Assembly (NCBI GenBank): GCA_022315425.1
Contig: JAIUPT010000039.1
Location: 1,152,503 to 1,216,502 of the forward strand
Direction of reading: 5' to 3'
Origin: Pseudevernia furfuracea
Taxonomy: Eukaryota; Ascomycota; Lecanoromycetes; Lecanorales; Parmeliaceae
DNA: 64,000 bases
Shown: positions 20,351 through 31,027 of the stretch, piece after piece
Layout of the letters: the number at the start of each line of letters is the position of its first letter
How positions within the stretch are numbered: position 1 is the stretch's first letter
The notes under the pieces: model-generated
Seen by the model: only the letters and a program-made list of their open reading frames with translations
Databases searched by the model: none
Told to the model about the DNA's origin: nothing
Translations under genes and position numbers: made by a program

Positions 20351-22126
20351 TCACTCGTGATAACGAAAGTCATCATCCTCCTCCTCCTCCTCGTCTTCCA
20401 GCGCAAAGTCATCCTCGTCAACAGGCCGCATGTCTATATCATAGCTCCGTCGCTGTTGCTGCTCGTAGGCTTTGACCATACTCTCGCCCTCGTTCCCCTG
20501 TCGCATCTCTTCATGTCCCCCTGCTCCATTCGCCAATGTGGCTGCTCCGTTGGCGACTGCGAAAGCGCCGTCGCCGGCTTTATGTACTAGCCAGCCAGGA
20601 TTTGCGGCAAACCATTGATCGATCTGCTCGAGGCTCTTTCCGGCTGTCTCCACGACGAGGTAGTAGATGATGGGCACGAAGCAAGCATTCAGAACCGCGT
20701 ATAGCAAATACAGCCCCCAGTGCAGGTAGTGAATGCCGATAGGCGTGGTCTGGACGACAACGTAATTGAACAACCAGTCGCAAGCCGTAGCCAGCGCGGC
20801 TCCTTTCGTGCGCATGCTCAGCGAGTTGATTTCCGCTGGGTAAAGCCAGGGCACGGCGATCCAGCCGAAGCCGAACGCAAGGAAGTAGAAGGTGATGAAA
20901 ACAGTTGCTACGATGCCCGGGATGTGATGACCGTTGTCGTGGCTGATCTCGGTGCTGATGGCGATGCCGAGGAATGAGATGGCCATGGCCGCAGCCATGA
21001 ACATTAGCAGAGGACGCCGACCTAGACGTTCGATGAAGAAGAGCGAGCCTGCGGTGGCGAGCATGAAAAGTACGGCGATACCGGTAGAGAGGACATGGGA
21101 GGCGAGTTCGGGGAGCCCGACGCTTTTGTGGAGAACGAGGGGAAGATAGTAGCAGAGGACGTTGATTCCGGTGAGCTGTTGGCTGTAGAGGTTCAGCCCA
21201 ATCTTCTAGAGGGAAAATGTGAGCGATTAGGTTTCTTACCAAACTTGAAGTAGCATTCCCAATAAGAGTCTTCGGGTCGCTGGTCCACCTCTGAAGATCT
21301 GGGACCAAGATGCTTGAACGGCCATTTCTTGGCGGACGGAATCCCGAATTCCTTTGAAATCCCCCTCCACATCATGCTCGCTAAGACTGGCAAGGACAGT
21401 CTTTGCTTCAGCATCTCTCCCTCTCGCCAGCAGCCAGCGGGGAGATTCTGGTAGAATAGGTACAAGTGTCAGGATGATGACGACGAAAATAAGCTGAATC
21501 CCCAACGGAAAGCGCCACTGCGCTTCTGTCGTAGCCCTACTGAAGGCAAGGGTAAAAATGTTAGAAATCACAAAGCCGCCTACATTGACAACCATCTCCT
21601 TGACCACGGCTTTGCCCTTGGCGTCCTGATGAGATGTCTCAACATGCCACACCGGCGCTGTCGCAGTGTTGCCTCCATTTCCTATTCCGGCTATAAACCT
21701 CCCCCACAGCAAATGAGTCATGGAATGCGCGCCGGTCTGCAGCATGATTCCACTCGTCATGATGATTGTGAATACAATAAGCATGCGTTTCCTCCCCAGC
21801 CATTCTCCGACCACAAGCGTCAGCAGGGCACCGGCAAAACATCCCAGGTCATACACGCTCGTCACAAAGCCGGTCAACGAAGGTGATGGATGATGGAAGT
21901 ATTCCTGGAACTCCTGACCAACGATGATGCCACCGAAGACGCCCTGCTCGTAGCCGAAAAGACACATGACAGTGCCCGCGGCGACGGAGACGAGAGAGTG
22001 GAGTCGAGGAGCGGTGAGGCCATATTTCGGTCGAGGCTTCGCTCGGGAATCTCTTGTGGAATCAGCAGCATCAAATGAATGTAAGCGACGCGTTTCCTCC
22101 TCGTCGTCGATCGGTCGGTAGGACAT
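20351..22126 (-). CDS. MFS sugar transporter
   Basis: Exons 22126..21240 and 21182..20351 are joined across a 57-nt intron (21183..21239; GTAAGA...TACAG), giving 572 aa. Only this acceptor restores the conserved LLQVCQQLTGINVLCYYLP (helix 7 QQLTGIN). Other sugar-porter signatures present: GYEQGVFGG in helix 1, GRKR in loop 2-3, GRFIAGIGNGG, PESPRWLLARGR, ERLGRRP and a PETAGKSLE-like VETAGKSLEQID. Twelve membrane helices are expected. A C-terminal tail of about 90 residues is very acidic (EDEEEEEDDD) and cytosolic. The N-terminal Asp/Glu-rich stretch is also cytosolic. Substrate (hexose, pentose or disaccharide) cannot be told. It resembles, but is clearly distinct from, the transporter at 59.7-61.4 kb. 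Confidence 0.93.
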
Positions 22127-23310
22127 GATTGATGACCTTACGACCTTACGGAGATTGGCGATAAGGAGATGTGTCTCAACGCGCGGCTTTCTCTCATGGC
22201 AGGAAAGTGGAGAGGTCGACGAAGGATAGGTATAATTCGACTTGAAGTGTGATAATACCTAAGGTAGCTCTCATGTATTGGATGGATGGAAAGTAGACTA
22301 AGAGGATGGCATCGGTTTGATACACATACTCTAGTTACTTGGCTGATAATGCTCAGGGGAAAGACGAAAATAGAATAGTAATCCTTGGCACGGGAGCTAG
22401 GAGCGGAAGTGGCATCGTCGATCTAGCTATTTAGAGCCTAGCGTCAAGCGATCTTGATGGCGCCCCCCACGCCCAAACACATAGCATCAACTCAACATTG
22501 CTAAGATGCTGATGCGAGTGGAATCTGCGACAACTCGCTTCTGAACCGGATAGGCAGCTAGATCAAGGGATGTCTATCCTTACTACTATACAGGCATAGC
22601 AAACAAAAGCAGGCTACGTACTCAAAGCTAGAGAATTGTACAATTCCTTGGCTGCGTAAGAGTAAGCAGCAATGACCATAGCATGTTGCTGTGGGACGTC
22701 TTCTCCCCCGGTAAATCTACCAGCCACACAAGTCTACGCCGGCATCATCCGCGCCGGGTGCGATGTCCGCCTGAGAACGTTGAGATCAAGCTCGTGTGAC
22801 CTTGTCGACTTATTCGGAAGCCAAGATCTTTGGACTACGGTTTCGATGCCTTTTCAGGGCATCTTGAATGCGAAGGTGGCGATACTTGAAGCGTGCAGAA
22901 TTGTCAGACTGGCGGTGCGCGGGTAGGGGGGGCAGGCGGCGGTGGGCTTCGATCGCTCTTGTCGAATGAGTGTACGGCGCCTATGTCCACGTCTTTCTGC
23001 ATTGATTCTGAAGTAAGCCGTCGATCAGTACTGGTCTCATAAGGAAAGATGCGTTCACTTATTATAGCCTTGCCACCCAACCATCGTGCCAAGAGTTGAC
23101 TTGACAAGCGATTCTGTGACGGCCCGTATTGGGAAATGATCCTCAAGTTGTTGCACTATTTAGGATTTTGGAGGCTTCTCGCCTCAATATGCTGCAGTAC
23201 AAGGGTATGGCAGCCTGCATAGCCAATCATTTCCTTCTGCCTCTCGTTTTCTGCTCGCAAAAGTTGTTTGAGCGAATGGTGTTATGAGAAGGATGAGACA
23301 CAGGATGCCA
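22127..23310. other. Intergenic, MFS transporter promoter
   Basis: This holds the upstream region of the transporter. Short frames at 22672-22926 and 22904-23146 have no recognisable content. Confidence 0.45.
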
Positions 23311-23752
23311 TCATTGCGAGCGTGGAAGTCGAAAACGGGCTGTGATGGATTTCCAACGGGCGTACATGCTGTGCGTACTGGCCAGCATCTCTGGTGACAT
23401 CCTCGATGACATTGCCGAGTCGACTGCATATGCGATCTCAGCTTCCGGAGATTCGAATCTTGGCAGAGATCTTGCGTTCGGCACTCGTCTGAAACCGATC
23501 AGCCCCTTCTCGACTTTTGGACCAGGCGGGAGATGTGATGGCATCGTATCGTATCGTGTTCCTTGGGTGTGCCCGTCAACCTTTGAGTCGTTGCGACACA
23601 GTACAAAGACGCCGTTGATGAAGCTCAAAGATGACGTTGTCAAAACCACTCGAACATGTTCAGGTGAGACGGTTGAGCGTGGGGGTGGATTTTCCATGGC
23701 AGCCGAGAAAGATGTGGCTTTAGTAGAGGCGCTGGAGGGAGAGTGTGACTGA
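23311..23752. other. Overlapping ORFs of uncertain reality
   Basis: A forward frame (23342-23752, 136 codons, starting MMDFQRAYMLCVLASISGDI) and a reverse frame (23697-23311, starting MENPPPRSTVSPEHVRVV) cover the same DNA. Neither has a known domain, signal peptide or clear splice context, and I cannot choose between them. Confidence 0.2.
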
Positions 23753-24715
23753 CAATCCGGAGTAGACTATGGAGAGGCGGTGGTGGTGGTGGCTGAGGTA
23801 TTGGCACTGCGTGAGGTCAGAAAAGGATGTTTTGCTGCTTGATGGATAGGTGGGTGGAGTTCTACTAAGCGGATTTGGAATTAGCCGAGGTAGTGCAGAC
23901 TTCACAACCACCCATCTATCAGGGATGATATATTGTTCTTCATGCTGTGTTATCGGGACCCGGGGATGCTCTGCAGGGTCTCAGGACTGGTGCTGACCGA
24001 GATCTCGAGAAACCGTGAAAGTTGCTGTCGGCTTCTAGTTTTTTGAGGAATGGCAAAGAGATATCGGGAAAAGTTCCAGTGGACTTACTAAAGGGGAATG
24101 CGTAGGATGTGATTGATAGAAGGGGGGCTGTCTTTGACGGGGCTCAAACCTGGGAGCGGACTATCACACACGAGAGAGAGAGTTATGGCTGAAACATCAA
24201 GCAGACAGTGAGACAGATAATCATGGTGCGGCCTAAGCTCAGCACTGCAAACTCCCGACGGAAAGCAATTCCTGCGTGTCATTGGGCAGAAGAAGCATCG
24301 TTCAAGGCTTGATGATGTTGGCAGCGTAGCAAAACCAAGTCCTCGGAGTCGGATAATTAGGAATTCGGGCTTGTTGCGCCGGGTGAAATGCGTACTACGT
24401 GAAAGGACTCGATGATGCGGAGGGTATCTGAAGAGACTATGCGGCTTTACCGGTCACCTCGTTGGGATCATTGTTTCATGGTGAAGGATCGAAGGGTACT
24501 TCAACATGAGTGGGTTTTCAACATTGTGCATGTTTTCGTTAATTTGTGATCTTTATCTCGCAATACCGTCTCAACGTAATCAAGGATAGGATCTCCCCGA
24601 CATGCATTTTTCGATGTTCAAACCACTTTCCAGCAGCAATCTGAACTCGATCCATCTCACAACGCCATTCGTCAATGATCATACACTCCCTTGCTCTCTT
24701 TCGTACAAGACCTAG
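23753..24715. other. Intergenic, no gene recognised
   Basis: This is the downstream flank of the cyclase gene. Nothing convincing is seen on either strand. Confidence 0.45.
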
Positions 24716-26746
24716 CTACTTCTCCAGTTTCTGCAGGTACCGCCCCAGCGCCATCATGGGGAAGTAGTGGGGATAATACGAATAGCCTAGGTAGAAGTGG
24801 TTCGGGAAGCCAGTGCCGGTGTATTCCGTCTCTGGCCACGTTGCTCCACTCCCTCTCTTCTCCGTCTGCGACGCTAGCAAGTACGCGATGCTTTGTCTCA
24901 CAGCCTCGTCATCTGGTGGCAGGTAGGCGAGCAAGGCCATAGCGCCCCACGCCGTCTGCGATGCGGTGGATTTCCCGTGCCCAGCCAGTGTTGGGTCCTT
25001 GTAGGTATCCAAGACTTCGCCGAAGCCGCCGTCGGTATTCTGGACCAATTTGAGCCACTTGATTGCCGATTGTATGAGAAGCCGGACTTCGGGGTTGCTG
25101 TCGATATAGTACACCAGGCCGCAGACCGCGTTGCTCGTTCCGTAGATGTAGTTCGAACCCCAACGTCCATACCAAGCTCCGTTTCGCTCCTGGGTAGAGG
25201 CAAGGTATTTGACGCCGCGGTTACATGCCAGATCAACTCTCTTCAAGAGCTCTTCGGGGACTTTAACCTTGCTAGAGACGTTGCGTAAGAGGCCGAAGGC
25301 TTCTAAGATTCGACCAGTCACATCGGCAGTTGATGGGTCGAGGAGGGAATCCATGTCGGAGAAAGGGATCTTGTTAAGAAAGAGCTTGTTGTTTTCGTAA
25401 TCGAAGGCTGCCCATCCTCCGTCTTTGTTCTGCATACCGAGAGCCCACCCGACGGCTTTCATCACGTGATTGGATGAGGCAGAGGTGGGGTCCTGCTTGA
25501 GGAAGGCGAGGATGGCAGCAGCGGTGTCATCGACGTCGGGGTACCAAGTGTTGTGGTATTCGAAGCTGAAGCCGCCAGGGCCGATATTGGGCCGGTAAAT
25601 TCTCCAGTCCCCTTCTGGTCCGAGCAGTTGATGTCTTTTGATCCAGTGAGCTGCTTTAACAAGACGTGCGTCATTGCCGGAAAGGCCAGCGTCACAGAGC
25701 CCGATGCTCATGAGGACCGTATCCCACACTGGTGACACGCAAGCCTGGACACGCTTTCCGCCCTCTTTGTCTTGCCATGCAAAGCGTTCTACTGCTTCTA
25801 TACCGCGAGCAATGCAGCTATCGGTCATGTTGAAACCTTCCAACCTCAAAGCGAGAAGCCCAACATGCATGGGAGGGAAGATCCCAGCCCAGTCTCCTGC
25901 CACTTCTTGGTGCTCCAGGATCCATTTCACGCATTGACGTCGTGCGTAGCCACGTAAAGGGTAATAGCGTAGGCCACCCAGCTGATAGATGACCTTGTCA
26001 ATGATCGTAAATATAAGCGCAATTTTGTCGGTCTTCAATGTATCCAAAATGGGCTCCGTATATGGTACCAATTTGTCCGTTGAATTGCACCATAGCTCGT
26101 CCAGAAAGTTATTTTCCACGGATTGGCCGTTGGGCAGCTCGTAGACAGGTTGATGGTGGCTGAGGACGAGGAGAGGAACGACGGTGCTACGAGCCCATGA
26201 GGAGAGGCTGTAGAGATTGATGAGGGCCCAAGAGGGCATGAGGATCAGCTCGGCTGTTAGCTCCGGCACTGCTTTCCATGGAAAGAGACCGAACATTGCG
26301 AGATAAATGCGCGTGAAGATGCGAACTTTGGCAACTCCGCCGAACGATTTCGCAAAAGAGCACGCCAGTTGCATCTCTGGTGATTTGGTGGAGATACCGA
26401 GGATCTTTAGAGCAAGGTAAGCTTCCGTAGTGGTAGAGACATCGCCAGGATAGCCAGGTGCGATGCCCCATGATCCGTCAGGGTTTTGATCTGACAGAAG
26501 CCATTGGCAGAGTGCTTCGCGGTCGCGCTTGAGGGACTTCTCGAGACCAAGAGCTTGGTATAACATGACGTATTCTGCGGTGATTGTTGCGTTGGTTTTA
26601 AGCTCGCCGTACCAGTGACCGTCATCGTGGACATCTTCCCAAGCGTAGTTGATTGCGAGCTTGAGAGCATTAGAGGTCTGTTCAAAGGGGTTGCTGCCGC
26701 TATCACTGGACCGCTTGGTGAGAGGATTGAGTGTGTGAAGTGCCAT
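24716..26746 (-). CDS. Squalene-hopene-type triterpene cyclase
   Basis: A single uninterrupted frame encodes 676 aa. The catalytic acid motif is DVDD (residues 404-407, within WYPDVDDTAAA), the DXDD form of bacterial-type squalene-hopene cyclases. Eukaryotic oxidosqualene cyclases have DCTAE instead. Several QW repeats are visible: QNPDGSWG near 90, QNKDGGWAAF, QERNGAWYGRW, QNTDGGFGE. The segment GDWAGIFPPMH matches the SHC GDWGGIQPP region. It cyclises squalene directly without oxygen, giving hopene, diplopterol or a related skeleton, and is normally a monotopic membrane protein. Length fits fungal SHCs. Absence of introns, while neighbours have several, agrees with the accepted bacterial origin of fungal SHCs. 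It is divergent from a P450. Confidence 0.93.
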   Translation of the reverse strand: MALHTLNPLTKRSSDSGSNPFEQTSNALKLAINYAWEDVHDDGHWYGELKTNATITAEYVMLYQALGLEKSLKRDREALCQWLLSDQNPDGSWGIAPGYPGDVSTTTEAYLALKILGISTKSPEMQLACSFAKSFGGVAKVRIFTRIYLAMFGLFPWKAVPELTAELILMPSWALINLYSLSSWARSTVVPLLVLSHHQPVYELPNGQSVENNFLDELWCNSTDKLVPYTEPILDTLKTDKIALIFTIIDKVIYQLGGLRYYPLRGYARRQCVKWILEHQEVAGDWAGIFPPMHVGLLALRLEGFNMTDSCIARGIEAVERFAWQDKEGGKRVQACVSPVWDTVLMSIGLCDAGLSGNDARLVKAAHWIKRHQLLGPEGDWRIYRPNIGPGGFSFEYHNTWYPDVDDTAAAILAFLKQDPTSASSNHVMKAVGWALGMQNKDGGWAAFDYENNKLFLNKIPFSDMDSLLDPSTADVTGRILEAFGLLRNVSSKVKVPEELLKRVDLACNRGVKYLASTQERNGAWYGRWGSNYIYGTSNAVCGLVYYIDSNPEVRLLIQSAIKWLKLVQNTDGGFGEVLDTYKDPTLAGHGKSTASQTAWGAMALLAYLPPDDEAVRQSIAYLLASQTEKRGSGATWPETEYTGTGFPNHFYLGYSYYPHYFPMMALGRYLQKLEK

Positions 26747-27188
26747 GATCTGAGTTTGATGCTGCCAGTGTTTTCGAAAAGATCATTGCCTCTTCAATTG
26801 ACCGATGCTATATAGGAAGTAGACACCTTGTTGACGTGTCAGCGGTTTGGGTAACGTCTTGGCGTTACGCGGTGTTACCACGACCCCTGACCGGAAAGTG
26901 TCATGACGTGGATCTAATGCTTGTAAGAATGTGTGGTAATGTTGTCGAATGTTGTCAAAAGTCCGGCAGTGTGTTGTGATCCTTACAGGTTCACTGCCCA
27001 ATCGGCCTTTGAAATTCGCGCTAAGACAAGGCTTCACTCTTGCTAGCCGATAGTATAATTGTTGTTAACCCGGCTTTGCAAATTCCCTTGATCCTAACAT
27101 CCTAACCAATTAAAGTTCCAACCTTCATAATCAATCCGTTTGCCTTACTTAACATCAAAGAACATACTCGGGGTAGGTTCGGTTCATC
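26747..27188. promoter_or_regulatory. Bidirectional promoter of cyclase and P450
   Basis: The 442-bp gap separates the two divergent starts. It contains GGTAACG at about 26849, GCGTTACGC at about 26862 and GTGTTACC at about 26871, an imperfect inverted arrangement of a GTTAC core. CGG-type half sites lie nearby (TGACCGGAAA, TCCGGCAG). These could bind a common regulator; this is inference. Confidence 0.45.
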
Positions 27189-29135
27189 ATGGAGATCCTT
27201 GCCAACCTCGCCATCATCCTGTTTTCCGTGATCACTGTGATGTGCATAGTCCACTCAAAATTTGTGATGAGCAAAGTGCCGCAGTCGGTGCCGTGGGCTG
27301 GACGACGCATTGAGCGTTTGTCCAAGACAAGAGCTTGCATTCGTGAGTTCACAGCCGGGCTGCGTACCCTCAGGATCGGCTACAATCAAGTCTGTGAATC
27401 TTTTCTGTTAACCCTGGCGTTACTAATTGTCTCTGTCTGCAGTTCAGTAGAGAGGGCCTACCTTGTGTGATCCCAGATCCGGGATTTCGCCCAATTGTTA
27501 TGGTACCCCAAGAACATGTCACCTGGATGAGTAATAAGCCGGATGATGTATTGTCAGCTCGCAAGACGCAGGTCCGTTCATTCTCAGCTTCCCTTCTCAG
27601 ATGATGTCATAGGTGAAACCGCAGGAGCTCTTTCGAAAGCTAATGCTAGATACTGGATGAATGATTCTCATTACCAAAGACATACTAACTCTGGAATCGA
27701 CGTAGGTGGGAAGATTCGCGATCAATTACCTATGTCCCGGCTTGGATTTCAATCATGATGCTTTCATGATGGGCGCCGTCCGCAAAGACCTAACTCGCAA
27801 TCTCGGAATAATGCAGCCAGCCATGATCGAAGATATTCGGAATACCATCGATAACGCAATGGGCCTAGACACCGAATCTTGGAAGCAAGTGTGCATCACA
27901 AAGGCCATGGAAGATGTGGTCTTGAGGTCCACCAGCCGGGTTCTTGTTGGTTCGTCTCTCTGCCATAACGAAGAGTATCTCCACTACTCGATCGCTTTTG
28001 CGACCTCGTTGGGTGGCGGTGCTGTTCTCGTCGGACAGTATATGCCATGGATGCTGAAGCCTTTCTTCGGATATATCGGGGCTTTACCAGTCTACTATTA
28101 CAAGCAGAAGGCGATGAAGTTCCTGCTCCCAGTGATCCGAGATCGTATGGCCAACATCAAGCGCAAGAGAGCTGATCCATCGTTTGAGTTCCACGAGCCA
28201 AAGGATCTCATCACTTGGATAACTCAAGCTGTGCTAGACAATCCTGAGACCAAGAATAGTCCACCTGAGTTTCTTGGGACACGCTTGTTGTTCTTTGTAA
28301 GTACTGCAGATGCCCTTTACTGATCCAGCTCGCCCAAAACCTTAAGGTTACTCCATTTCACAACAAAGGCTAATCTTCCGAGTCAGACAATTGGCGCAAT
28401 CCATACCACAATCATGACAGCTACCAACACATTGCTCGATCTCGTGAGCTCGACTCCCGACGCCGGGTTCTGGGAGCAGCTCCGCGAAGAGGCTGCCGGA
28501 GTCTTCAAAACCGCCGACGACTGGACTAATCCCGCCTCTCTCCCTCAGCTTCCCCTCGCAGATAGCACGATCCGCGAGAGCCTCCGCGAGAACCCAATGC
28601 TTACAAGGGTCATCCTGCGCGAAGTTATGCCGAAAGCTGGAGTCGTGTTGCCAAGTGGACATCATATCCCCAGGGGCGCATGGATGGGTGCCAATACTGT
28701 CGACTTGCACCACGATGATCGTTTCTACCCCAAGCCCGAGGAATACAACCCGTTCCGTTTTGCGAAAAAGCCTGATGATGTGCTCACCGAGGCCGACAAG
28801 GACACTCTGACCAATAAGGCTTCGATCTACCGGAAGAATCAGGGTCTGGCGACTGCGAGTGATGTCTTTCTAGCTTTTGGCTATGGGAAACATGCTTGGT
28901 GTGTACAGTGTACTCATCGCTGATGGGGCTTATCCTCTGTATGAGAACCCTGCTAATGGTTGATAGCCCTGGTCGCTGGCTTGTAGCTCATCAGCTGAAA
29001 TTGATGCTCGCCTATGTCACCTTGAACTATGATATCCAGTACATCGCTCAGCGTCCTGTGAATCAAGTCTTCGGAGACAGCCTCATTCCTTCTCATACCG
29101 CTACAATGACGGTTCGCAGGAGGAAGCATGCTTAA
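27189..29135 (+). CDS. Cytochrome P450, probably tailoring the cyclase product
   Basis: Five exons: 27189..27389, 27443..27571, 27706..28296, 28387..28898 and 28967..29135, giving 533 aa. A membrane anchor lies at residues 4-22. The I-helix reads GAIHTT (310-315), the variant in which the usual acid is His, common in fungal ent-kaurene-oxidase-like P450s. ExxR is E371-S-L-R374. The heme motif FGYGKHACPGR is recreated by the last splice, with ligand Cys478. The 134-nt intron 2 contains CTAAC; its removal joins LSARKTQ to VGRFAINYLCPGLDFNHD as expected. It would hydroxylate or oxidise the hopane-type product at the ER. Reaction and position are unknown. Fumihopaside biosynthesis in Aspergillus fumigatus uses an SHC plus a P450 and a glycosyltransferase; none of the last kind is adjacent here. 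Confidence 0.9.
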
Positions 29136-30289
29136 GGGACACTCGATAGCAGCTTGCCGGTGCGAAAGGCGGGATGCGGGGTACAGAAGCTCGATATTTG
29201 CTGGCCTGGCTTCCAGATCAACTCTCTCACAGTCCCACTAGGCAAGTGGCCCGCGATGAAATCAGGGTATACTCTGTCGTCTGGTAAAATGCAGATAGAT
29301 CCATCAGCTACAATGGCTTTCATCGGATAGATCATTTACAATATTGATTGATTAAGTCATACCGGACACCATACGAGTTGCCCCGCAGAGGGCTTTACAG
29401 GCGTCTGAGGCCCAGCCGGATTACAGGCGTCTGAGGCCCAGCCGGATGTATCTACCCCCGGGAGTCCCACCCCCGGGATGGATCTACTACTCTATCTAAA
29501 ACCTGCCCTTCCAGGGCACCTGCCCCCACATGATGATGATGAAAGCCCCCGTACCTCGCTGCGTGATTAGTGATCCCTCAGTGCCAAAATGAGACGCCAT
29601 GGAAGAAAGTACAGTACAGAAAATCGCACTCAGAGCCTGAGACCTCTGAGTTGCGGCGCCAGAAAATGATGAACTTGGTTGCCCATGGGGGTTCTTCAGC
29701 GATCATTTACAATAAAATTCCGGTCGTATTCAGGACAATCCACGCGGGCTCGGAAATAGGACGGGTTCTGCTAACCCTTACGACTGGACCAAAAGGTGAT
29801 CACTGAAGACAAGCCACTAAATGGACTTAGACATCAGTTGTAGACTTGCTAACGTATCTTACGACCGCTCGCCCATCTGGCTCGCGGGCATTGGAAGATA
29901 ATAGTCTTGGCACGCTAACCCTTGAGAAAGCTAGGTAGGTAGCCGAGGTGTGCCCGATAGCCCCACATTAAATTCTTCACCAGAAGAAAACTAGAAACAA
30001 GTCCGTTGTTGGGTGGTAAGATGTTTAAGTAAGTCATAATAGGTTCGATTCCCATTGGCGCTGGTACAATGGTGTAGTGCTTTATTCCATTTTCTAAGTC
30101 CACCAGAGAATCAGCGCCATTAGGAATCGAATCTAATATTACATTGATGAGTAGCAACTGCAAACACCAGAATCCTTCCTCATCTGTGAAAACTTCTACC
30201 TCGAAAATTTGAAACTCCACGCATTGTCTACAGACACAGATTATCAAACCCTTGTTCCTCCAAACGCCTTGCTTCCTTTCTGCCTTCCC
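29136..30289. other. Intergenic with a short tandem repeat
   Basis: No gene is recognised; two short frames (29570-29806 and 30247-29915) lack features. The 26-bp tandem repeat is listed separately. Confidence 0.45.
29395..29446. repeat. Two tandem copies of a 26-bp unit
   Basis: A unit starting TTACAGGCGTCTGAGGCCCA occurs at 29395-29420 and again, identical, at 29421-29446. It is followed by two CCCCCGGGA blocks within 30 bp. Confidence 0.9.
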
Positions 30290-31027
30290 TTAGGTGTGCA
30301 TCGGCTGGTCGAACATCAATTTATACATCAGATCCGTGAACGACCCATTCGGATTCATCAGCTGCGCAGCTGGACTGACAAAGTTATCCGCAAGATGCTC
30401 CATGCATCCGAAAAAGCCATACTCGAAAACATAGTCCGTACTGTCCATCCAATTGGCAACCTGGGCCGTGAACCCCACAACAGATGGCAGATCCTGCGCG
30501 GTCGAAGCAATCTCTGACACGATGATGGGCTGGTTGGGATACAAGTTGTGCATATTCTGGATCTCTTGAATCGCAGCGGTGCCGTTGGGGCCGTAGTAGT
30601 GCATTCCGAAGTAGTCTGGAGGGTTGCCAGCGATCTTGCTCATGAAATCCGCAATCCAAGCGTGTCCGGCATCATCCCCGGCGCATGATGGGCCGACGAG
30701 TTTGTTGCCTTGGTTCCGCAGCGCGACGACTTGGCTGTTCCAGGCATGTGCGGCTTGCTGCGTTGAGATGCCGTTGCGCTCGGGCTCGTTGAAGAAATGG
30801 ATGATGCTGTTTCGCGTCCCTTGGATAATTGCCCAGTCGTTTCCAGAGAGCTTCCCAGCGTCGTGAATCATAGGGCGGAATGAGGCGCGGCCTTTGAGCT
30901 CCGGAGGTGTCCAGGCATTCCAGTTGCTAACGGAGTGCATGGGGCCGTTGAAGTTGACTTGGTCCATTTGGCCGGGGCAGTTATTGGTGTTGGTGTAGTC
31001 CCAGAGGAGGCATCTTTTTTGAGTCAT
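30290..31027 (-). CDS. GH128-like (Asl1-type) beta-1,3-glucanase
   Basis: A single exon encodes 245 aa from MTQKRCLLWDYTNTNNCPG, which I prefer over an in-frame ATG 24 codons upstream because family members start this way. The fold is a TIM barrel of clan GH-A type. The acid/base is Glu81 in HFFNEPE and the nucleophile Glu172 in PIIVSEIAS. PDYFGMHYYG (138-147) is the substrate-side strand. No signal peptide is visible, so secretion is uncertain and the enzyme may act inside the cell or be released unconventionally. It probably cuts short beta-1,3-glucans of fungal or other walls. Confidence 0.85.
   Translation of the reverse strand: MTQKRCLLWDYTNTNNCPGQMDQVNFNGPMHSVSNWNAWTPPELKGRASFRPMIHDAGKLSGNDWAIIQGTRNSIIHFFNEPERNGISTQQAAHAWNSQVVALRNQGNKLVGPSCAGDDAGHAWIADFMSKIAGNPPDYFGMHYYGPNGTAAIQEIQNMHNLYPNQPIIVSEIASTAQDLPSVVGFTAQVANWMDSTDYVFEYGFFGCMEHLADNFVSPAAQLMNPNGSFTDLMYKLMFDQPMHT

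Noticed and set aside
21193..21239. CTCTAG acceptor in the first MFS transporter
   Set aside because: It yields a stop or a wrong frame; the TACAG acceptor restores VCQQLTGIN.
27572..27705. Open frame inside P450 intron 2 (GETAGALSKANARYWMNDSHY)
   Set aside because: It cannot be joined in phase with an intron of viable size; skipping it restores the P450 frame and uses a good CTAAC branch point.
30040..30055. GGTTCGATTCCC resembling a tRNA T-arm
   Set aside because: No matching 5' acceptor strand or D arm upstream.
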